Of a stretch of DNA of 64,000 nt, positions 59,032 through 64,000 are shown piece by piece. The notes beneath the pieces are model-generated. The model saw only the letters and a list, made by a program, of their open reading frames with translations, did not search any database and had not been told where the DNA came from. A program made the position numbers and the translations under genes. This DNA is from Patescibacteria group bacterium. GTDB lineage: Bacteria; Patescibacteria; ABY1; UBA10025; JAHIVO01. The stretch covers positions 322,004 to 386,003 of the forward strand of contig JAQULM010000002.1 in NCBI GenBank assembly GCA_028718605.1, written 5' to 3'. Within the stretch, counting starts at the first letter, position 1; each line of letters begins with the position of its first letter.

Positions 59032-61907
59032 AGTTTTTCGCGCTGCTCGGCGAGTTTTGACCGCACTTCATCAACGACTTCTTTGGGCGCACGATCAGTG
59101 AAATTCTTATTCGAAAGTTTTGCCTCAAGCTTTTGGATGTAGGAGGAGAGCGCTACCACCTCCTGTTTGCGTTTTGATGCGTCAACGCGATAGTCGACGA
59201 AGAAGTTCAAACCCGGAAGCGAACCGGATACCTGCGGTTGCTCGCTCATGCCCATAGTTTGAACGGCGGAGAGCGGGCGGATCCAGCGCTCGTTTTCCTT
59301 AATAAGCGGCGCTTTACTTCCCCAGTAGGAAACGGACAGCGATTCCGAGGCACTGATTTTATTTTCAGCACGGAAATTCCGCAGCAGTGTGACGTATTGT
59401 TGGATGAACGCGAGCCCAAGGGTGGACTGCTCTTGCTGCGCTCGAGGCCAGTTCTGAACAATCAGCATGTTGTTTTTCCCCGCCGGAGCCAGCCGCGACC
59501 AGATTTCTTCCGTTACGAACGGGATGAACGGGTGCGCGAGCTTCAGCCATACGGACAGAACATGGCGTAGGATGCCGTAATTTTTTTCCACCTTAGATAT
59601 TTCCAGGTACCAGTCGGCGAAGTCATGCCAGAGGAACTCGTAGAGCGCGGTGCCGGCTTCGGAGAATTTAAATTGTTCGATGTTTTTAGTTACCGCGCCA
59701 TTCAATGTATTCAGCCGGCCTATGATCCATTTGTCCGCTAAGTTTTTTATCTCCAACTCCTGAGCTTTCGGTGTGCGCTGGGAAAGGACAAAACGCGCTA
59801 CGTTCCACAATTTGTTAATAAAATTGCGGTATCCGGCGATTTTTTCTTCCGATAATTTAAAATCCTGGCCAGCAGAGGTGCCGAGCACGAGAGAGAGGCG
59901 GATGGCGTCAGTGCCGTATTTTTCGGCCATAGGCAGCGGGTCAATGCCCGTGCCTTTTGATTTCGACATTTTCTTCCCGCTTTTGTCGAGAACCAGTCCA
60001 TGGAGATATACAGTACGGAAGGGCACCTGCTTTACGAATTTGAGGGAAAACATGATCATGCGTGCCACCCAGAAAAAGAGAATGTCCCAGCTGGTTTCCA
60101 TGACCGACGTTGGGTGGAAGCGTTTGAGGTCTATCGTTTTTTTTGGCCACCCGAGCGTTGAGAATGTCCATAAACCAGACGAGAACCAGGTATCGAGCGT
60201 GTCCTCCTCCTGCCTGAGAAACTTCGTTTGTTTGCAGTGTGGGCAGCGTTTTGGTTTATCGGACGACGCGATGGTTGCCCCGCATCCGTGATCAGCATCG
60301 AGAGCGGCGAACGAGTACGTGTAGATATACGCGGGTGTCGCGGCATTCACGCGGATTTTTGGATAGTGGACTTTGAATCGCGCAATGAGCTGGTTGATAT
60401 GCGAATACGTGGCACCGTGCATTGGATTGTCGAGCGGAAGCTTGCCGACCGTCGTGCATTCAATTTTATTAATAGTTGCAATCCCAATAATTTGCCCTGT
60501 TGTGCTGTTCTCAACCGCAACGCGGTCCCCAACGGTGAGGTGGTGGTCGCGGAGTCGGTACGTTACCGTTTTGCCTTTAAATAGTTGGCGTACAACATCC
60601 CCGGCGAAACCAATCTTTTCTGCTGGCACGGTACGCTCGGGGCCGCAGTACCAGATCGGTATTTGGTGGCCCCACCAGAGCTGGCGCGAAATGCACCAGT
60701 CGCGGATGTTGTTCATCCAGTGGAAGTAAACCTTCTCGAACCGTTTGGGGATGATGTTGATGGTTCCAGACTTCACGGCGGCAATCGCCGGTTTTGCCAG
60801 TGGGGCGATTTTGAGGAACCACTGTTTCGAGATGAGAGGCTCAATCGGCGTATTGCAACGGTCGCACCGCGCCTGGTGGTGGGCGTAGTCAACCGTTTTT
60901 TCAAGCAGCTCTTCGGTTTCAAGCCGGGCAATCACGTCCTGGCGCGCGTCCTGGACGCTTTTGCCGTAGAATTCACCGGCTTCTTTGGTCATTTTATTAT
61001 CCTGGCCGATGATGTTGATAACTGGCAGGTGGTGCGTTGTCCCGATGTCATAATCAGCAGCGTCGTGCGCAGGCGTGACTTTTACCGCGCCGGTGCCGAA
61101 TTCCCTGTCAACGCGGGCATCGGCAACGATCGGGATTTCCCGGTTCATGATCGGCAGGATGATTTTTTTTCCGATGTACTGAGTGTAGCGTTGGTCTTTC
61201 GGGTTGACGGCTACCGCGGTGTCGCCGAGCATTGTCTCCGGCCGGGTGGTCGCCACGACAATGTACTTGGTTGACCCGGATAATGGGTAGCGGATAAACC
61301 AAAGCTTGCTCGAGGTTTCGATGTGTTTCACTTCCAGGTCAGAGAGCGCGGTCGCACAGCGCGGACACCAGTTGACGATACGCGCACCGCGGTAAATTAA
61401 CCCCTCATTGAATAATGTAATGAAAGCCTTGTGCACCGCGGCAGTCAGCGCGGGGTCCATGGTGAAATGCTCCCGGGACCAGTCGCATGAAGCGCCGAGT
61501 GAGCGCGTTTGGTCATTGATACGCGTGCCGTACTTATTTTTCCATTCCCATACGCGCTTGAGGAATTTTTCACGGCCGATGTCATCGCGGCTCAAACCCT
61601 CTTGTTGGAGTAGCCGTTCTACCATGATCTGCGTGGAGATGCCAGCGTGGTCAGTGCCAGGAAGCCATAGCGTTTTGTAGCCGGCCATGCGGTGGAAACG
61701 CGTGAGGATGTCTTGAACGGTAAAGCCAAGTGCGTGGCCGAGGTGTAGTTCACCCGTTACGTTCGTTGGTGGCATGGAAATAGTAAACGGTTTGGTCCGT
61801 CTCCCGGGAAGCGTATCTGGATTGAAAAAACCCGACCGTTCCCATCGTTTGTAGATGGCAGCCTCAATAGACTGTGGTTGGTAGGTTTTCTCAAGCTCTT
61901 TGGGCAT
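59016..61907 (-). CDS. valS: Valyl-tRNA synthetase with internal ASCH-like insertion
   Basis: The product has 963 residues. Class I motifs: HLGH (55-58) in TGELHLGHALGF, and KMSKS near 647 in SGKKMSKSKGTG; the editing domain has TTRPETMLGDTAVAV. C-terminal anticodon-binding and coiled-coil parts end with KLAEQREKLKKLL. Between about 435 and 535 an extra domain interrupts the catalytic core: GKTVTYRLRDHHLTVGDRVA, then GQIIGIATI and HGATYSHI, a PUA/ASCH-type pattern; it is followed by a zinc pair (CPHC) and DTLDTWFSS. The insert is an in-frame domain, not an intein, since no splicing residues flank it. The gene lies 32 nt after tsaD. Confidence 0.93.
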   Translation of the reverse strand: MPKELEKTYQPQSIEAAIYKRWERSGFFNPDTLPGRRTKPFTISMPPTNVTGELHLGHALGFTVQDILTRFHRMAGYKTLWLPGTDHAGISTQIMVERLLQQEGLSRDDIGREKFLKRVWEWKNKYGTRINDQTRSLGASCDWSREHFTMDPALTAAVHKAFITLFNEGLIYRGARIVNWCPRCATALSDLEVKHIETSSKLWFIRYPLSGSTKYIVVATTRPETMLGDTAVAVNPKDQRYTQYIGKKIILPIMNREIPIVADARVDREFGTGAVKVTPAHDAADYDIGTTHHLPVINIIGQDNKMTKEAGEFYGKSVQDARQDVIARLETEELLEKTVDYAHHQARCDRCNTPIEPLISKQWFLKIAPLAKPAIAAVKSGTINIIPKRFEKVYFHWMNNIRDWCISRQLWWGHQIPIWYCGPERTVPAEKIGFAGDVVRQLFKGKTVTYRLRDHHLTVGDRVAVENSTTGQIIGIATINKIECTTVGKLPLDNPMHGATYSHINQLIARFKVHYPKIRVNAATPAYIYTYSFAALDADHGCGATIASSDKPKRCPHCKQTKFLRQEEDTLDTWFSSGLWTFSTLGWPKKTIDLKRFHPTSVMETSWDILFFWVARMIMFSLKFVKQVPFRTVYLHGLVLDKSGKKMSKSKGTGIDPLPMAEKYGTDAIRLSLVLGTSAGQDFKLSEEKIAGYRNFINKLWNVARFVLSQRTPKAQELEIKNLADKWIIGRLNTLNGAVTKNIEQFKFSEAGTALYEFLWHDFADWYLEISKVEKNYGILRHVLSVWLKLAHPFIPFVTEEIWSRLAPAGKNNMLIVQNWPRAQQEQSTLGLAFIQQYVTLLRNFRAENKISASESLSVSYWGSKAPLIKENERWIRPLSAVQTMGMSEQPQVSGSLPGLNFFVDYRVDASKRKQEVVALSSYIQKLEAKLSNKNFTDRAPKEVVDEVRSKLAEQREKLKKLL

Positions 61908-61939
61908 AGTGCGTGGTTATTGTACCGCAAACGCACGCA

Positions 61940-62962
61940 CTAGACTAGCTCCCAGTTTGGGTATGCGTCCAGCGTATTCCATGCTGAATAGCGCTTCCGG
62001 AGAGCGCGGTAGTAGCCCGTGATCGCGATCATTCCCGCATTATCAGTGCAGAGTTCAATGGGAGGCGTGTGGAACGGCAGCCCGGATGCGCCAATGTTGC
62101 CGACTGCTGACCGCAATTGTTCGCGCAAGGGGGCATTTGCCGCAACGCCGCCCGCAAGGAGTACGGAGCGCGCCCCAACCTCCATGGCAGCACGGACGGT
62201 CTTGCCGACGAGTACGTCAATGACGGCTTGCTGAAAGCTTGCACAAACGTCGTTGGTTGGAATGTTCTTGCCCCGGTATGCATTTTTTATGAGGTACAGA
62301 ACGGCAGTTTTCAGACCTGAAAAGCTGAAGTCGTACCCCTGGCGATTGAGCATAGGGCGCGGCAGATCAAATGCGGCTGGATTACCCTTGCGCGCGAGCT
62401 GCTGAATTTTCGGGCCACCGGGGTACCCGATATTTAAAATTTTCGCAACCTTGTCGAATGCTTCACCTGCCGCATCATCCCTGGTTCGCCCAATCAATGT
62501 ATGGTTGCCATGTTGCGTGACCAGAACAAGTTCAGTGTGGCCGCCGGAGACGATCAGGCAGAGCGCAGGGAATTTAATAACAGTCGAATCGTGCCAATTC
62601 GCGTAGAGGTGCCCCTCGATGTGGTTAACGGCAACGAGTCTTTTTTCCCATGCGAGCGAAAGCGTCTTTGCCGTTTGTACGCCGACGCGCAGTGAAGTAA
62701 CAAGGCCTGGTCCGGCCGTAACCGCGATTGCTGAGAGAGCCTGCGGAGCAATATGTGCTTGCTTCAGGGCGCGGTCAAGGCACGGGATGATGTTCAGAAT
62801 ATGTTCACGGGCAGCAACTTCCGGCACGACGCCGCCGTATTGGCGGTGCGTGGCGATTTGCGATGCGATAACGTGCGATAGGAGCGTCCGCTTGCGTTTG
62901 GTGCCGTGCAGGACCGCCACCGCTGTTTCATCACACGATGTTTCGATGCCGAGGATAATCAT
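61940..62962 (-). CDS. tsaD: tRNA threonylcarbamoyltransferase TsaD
   Basis: At 340 residues it has the normal length. TsaD transfers threonylcarbamoyl to A37 of tRNA. It starts MIILGIETSCDETAVAVL; the metal-binding HIEGH is in VAVNHIEGHLYANW, with VSGGHTELV, DDAAGEAFDKVAKIL, FSGLKTAV, LLAGGVAANAPLR and the late CTDNAGMIA, all diagnostic. It overlaps the HD-domain gene upstream by 4 nt (ATGA) and precedes valS, forming a three-gene transcript. Confidence 0.96.
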   Translation of the reverse strand: MIILGIETSCDETAVAVLHGTKRKRTLLSHVIASQIATHRQYGGVVPEVAAREHILNIIPCLDRALKQAHIAPQALSAIAVTAGPGLVTSLRVGVQTAKTLSLAWEKRLVAVNHIEGHLYANWHDSTVIKFPALCLIVSGGHTELVLVTQHGNHTLIGRTRDDAAGEAFDKVAKILNIGYPGGPKIQQLARKGNPAAFDLPRPMLNRQGYDFSFSGLKTAVLYLIKNAYRGKNIPTNDVCASFQQAVIDVLVGKTVRAAMEVGARSVLLAGGVAANAPLREQLRSAVGNIGASGLPFHTPPIELCTDNAGMIAITGYYRALRKRYSAWNTLDAYPNWELV

Positions 62963-63582
62963 AGTTTATCTTGTACGCGCCCCACGATATCTTCCATTTC
63001 CTGCACAACCTCGTCGCTCACGCTCGCCGCAATCGGGATATAGTAGTCGTTCGCTTCCTTGAGCCACCGCGGGAGTTTATACGCGAGGGGATGCCCTGGC
63101 GTGAAATACGTCCATGTCCGCATATTATCCAGCAGATCCGCAGTTTTTATAAGCCGCACGCGTTCCGTCATTTTAAGGAGTTTTTTGTAGTGGAGGGGCT
63201 TGGAAGTTTTTTTATCAGCCTCTGACTCATTGTGCGGGCGCGGTCTGGTGACCGCTTGTACAAGCGAAAGCGCCTCGTTCCCAAACTGTTCGCGGATGTC
63301 TTCGGGAGTAAGCGCGGTGTCCTCAAGGGTATCGTGGAGAAGCGCAGCGATCAGCATGTCAGCGTCGCGGATTCCATGCTCGAGCAGCCACCGCGCAGCA
63401 CGTACCGGGTGGATAATGTATCCCCCGTGTTCTACGTCGGCCGCATGCCGTTGTTGGCCTTTGTGGTACTGCGCGGCGAGATTGAGAGCTGACCGGATTT
63501 TTTTCTGGTCAGCGCTGGGAAGTGCCGAAAGGCCTCGGAAGAGCGCTTCCTCGTTTTTGGAATAATACGGAAAGTCGTCCAT
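62959..63582 (-). CDS. HD-domain hydrolase (RelA/SpoT-type HD)
   Basis: The product has 207 residues from ATG 63582; the frame to 63642 would include the promoter. An HD domain of the SpoT/MESH type is clear: GYIIHPVRAARWL (His), LIAALLHDTLEDT (His-Asp), FGNEALSLVQAVTRP, and late KTADLLDNMRTW. There is no synthetase domain and no TGS or ACT domain, so it may be a small alarmone or nucleotide hydrolase. It starts the leftward operon with tsaD and valS; the leader is essentially absent. Confidence 0.85.
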   Translation of the reverse strand: MDDFPYYSKNEEALFRGLSALPSADQKKIRSALNLAAQYHKGQQRHAADVEHGGYIIHPVRAARWLLEHGIRDADMLIAALLHDTLEDTALTPEDIREQFGNEALSLVQAVTRPRPHNESEADKKTSKPLHYKKLLKMTERVRLIKTADLLDNMRTWTYFTPGHPLAYKLPRWLKEANDYYIPIAASVSDEVVQEMEDIVGRVQDKL

Positions 63583-63588
63583 ACGTAT

Positions 63589-63594
63589 AGTATA
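63589..63594 (-). promoter_or_regulatory. Promoter of the HD-tsaD-valS operon (leaderless)
   Basis: TATACT on the minus strand (63594-63589) ends 6 nt before ATG 63582; no good -35. Confidence 0.55.
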
Positions 63595-63688
63595 GCGCGT
63601 CGGTGTTAAAAATGAAAAAAGCCGGACTGGTTTGCCGTACAAGCCGCCAGAGAGAAAATCGGGAAAATTTCACAAAGTATGAATCTGG

Positions 63689-63705
63689 TAGCCCCACGGG
63701 GAATC
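63689..63705. repeat. 17-bp copy of the tRNA-Glu 3' end (att-like)
   Basis: The 17 bases match 63874-63890 exactly and in the same orientation. On the minus strand this copy is followed by CCA, so it reads like a tRNA 3' terminus with an encoded CCA, whereas the intact gene does not. It resembles a direct repeat flanking an element integrated at a tRNA gene. Confidence 0.7.
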
Positions 63706-63718
63706 CTGCTTACCCGTC

Positions 63719-63744
63719 GCAAAAACCACCGCGTACTCGCGGTG
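63719..63744 (-). terminator. Terminator downstream of tRNA-Glu
   Basis: On the minus strand CACCGCG/CGCGGTG (63744-63738, 63733-63727) with an AGTA loop, then GTTTTTG. Two more perfect hairpins lie between it and the tRNA: CGGCTGCC/GGCAGCCG (63781-63799) and TGCCAC/GTGGCA (63845-63861). Confidence 0.7.
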
Positions 63745-63873
63745 CCGGTTTGTTCCTCCTTCGCAGCCCGGGTTCCTCATCGGCTGCCACTGGCAGCCGC
63801 TTCGGATACCCTTCGATTCCCCCCAAGAATCACAAACGACTCGTTGCCACACAAGGTGGCACTGGCTCGTTTA

Positions 63874-63945
63874 TAGCCCCACGGGGAATCGAACCCCGAT
63901 TGTTGGCTTGAAAAGCCAATGTCCTAACCATTAGACGATAGGGCC
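63874..63945 (-). tRNA. tRNA-Glu (anticodon UUC)
   Basis: A 72-nt cloverleaf on the minus strand. The acceptor stem GGCCCTA/TGGGGCT closes with G-U at both ends; the D arm contains GTCTAATGGTTAGGAC; the anticodon arm is TTGGC-TTTTCAA-GCCAA, so the anticodon is TTC; the T arm is CGGGG-TTCGATT-CCCCG; A is the discriminator base. CCA is not encoded. Its 3' 17 bp recur at 63689-63705. An upstream tRNA may lie outside the window, since no promoter is visible. Confidence 0.95.
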
Positions 63946-64000
63946 ATATGGAATTGTCGTTTGCCAAAATGCGGACGCAGGCATGAAAGGGTGGAGTCCG

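Noticed and set aside
60300..60605. Considered an intein in valS
   Set aside because: There is no Cys/Ser at the left edge, no His-Asn at the right edge and no endonuclease motifs; the ASCH-like pattern explains it better.
63603..63911. Open frame of 102 codons on the plus strand
   Set aside because: It runs antisense across the tRNA-Glu gene and the hairpin region; its end (APRGIEPRLLA-like) is the familiar false protein produced by translating the complement of a tRNA.

Overview
The window looks like chromosomal DNA from a candidate-phyla-radiation (Patescibacteria/CPR, Parcubacteria-like) bacterium. This is an inference from content: a compact genome with overlapping genes, many membrane glycosyltransferases of the kind common in these genomes, VirB2/TrbC-like pilins, two GT5 glycogen synthases beside two GH57 proteins, a ValRS with an internal ASCH-like insertion, and almost no amino-acid or nucleotide biosynthesis. 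UGA is used as a normal stop, so the recoded Gracilibacteria/Absconditabacteria are unlikely. The replication origin lies in the window: rnpA-rpmH and dnaA-dnaN diverge near 53.4 kb, with an AT-rich, DnaA-box-bearing spacer between dnaA and dnaN.

Layout. 1-2.2 kb: 3' part of a large secreted beta-propeller protein. 2.4-7.8 kb: a PurD-like ATP-grasp enzyme, two membrane-anchored proteins (a YpmS-like one and a Cache/HAMP sensor with no output domain), a CREST-type membrane hydrolase, panD and a methyltransferase. 7.8-12.9 kb: a MacB-type ABC exporter, an SMR-like transporter, a DedA protein, a C39-like peptidase and a cyclic-2,3-diphosphoglycerate-synthetase-like GTPase. 12.8-19.1 kb: a CapA-like protein, galU, an orphan solute-binding protein and three VirB2-like pilins; the first carries a cysteine-rich GCC-repeat ectodomain and the last has two tandem consensus promoters. 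19.1-33.4 kb: a DUF2079 protein and two leftward operons for surface glycans (GT-C enzymes, a GT2, a GT4 fused to an HPr-kinase-like domain, a flippase-like protein, methyltransferases and an STT3-like protein). 33.8-34.8 kb: a PGI/PMI isomerase. 35-44.6 kb: a nine-gene rightward operon, yebC-ruvC-GT5-GH57-GH57-kinase-like-PHP-GT5-galT-like, apparently for making and turning over an alpha-glucan. 44.7-50.5 kb: polysaccharide deacetylase, tyrS, ROK sugar kinase and PBP1A. 50.6-55.3 kb: dnaN, oriC, dnaA, rpmH, rnpA, yidD, yidC and a PRC-barrel gene. 55.4-63.6 kb: tsaE, a DHH-like protein, a PilB-type ATPase, valS, tsaD and an HD hydrolase. 63.9 kb: tRNA-Glu(UUC), with a 17-bp copy of its 3' end 185 bp away.

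The genes suggest a cell that phosphorylates and interconverts hexoses (ROK kinase, PGI/PMI, GalU, GalT-like), stores glucan, and spends much of its coding capacity on the surface: lipid-linked sugars, GT-C transferases, peptidoglycan synthesis and deacetylation, and pilin-like proteins. Several genes have a -10 hexamer ending 6-9 nt before the ATG, so leaderless transcription may be common. No CRISPR array, transposase or phage gene was seen. Function calls come from reading motifs in the translations; no database search was possible.
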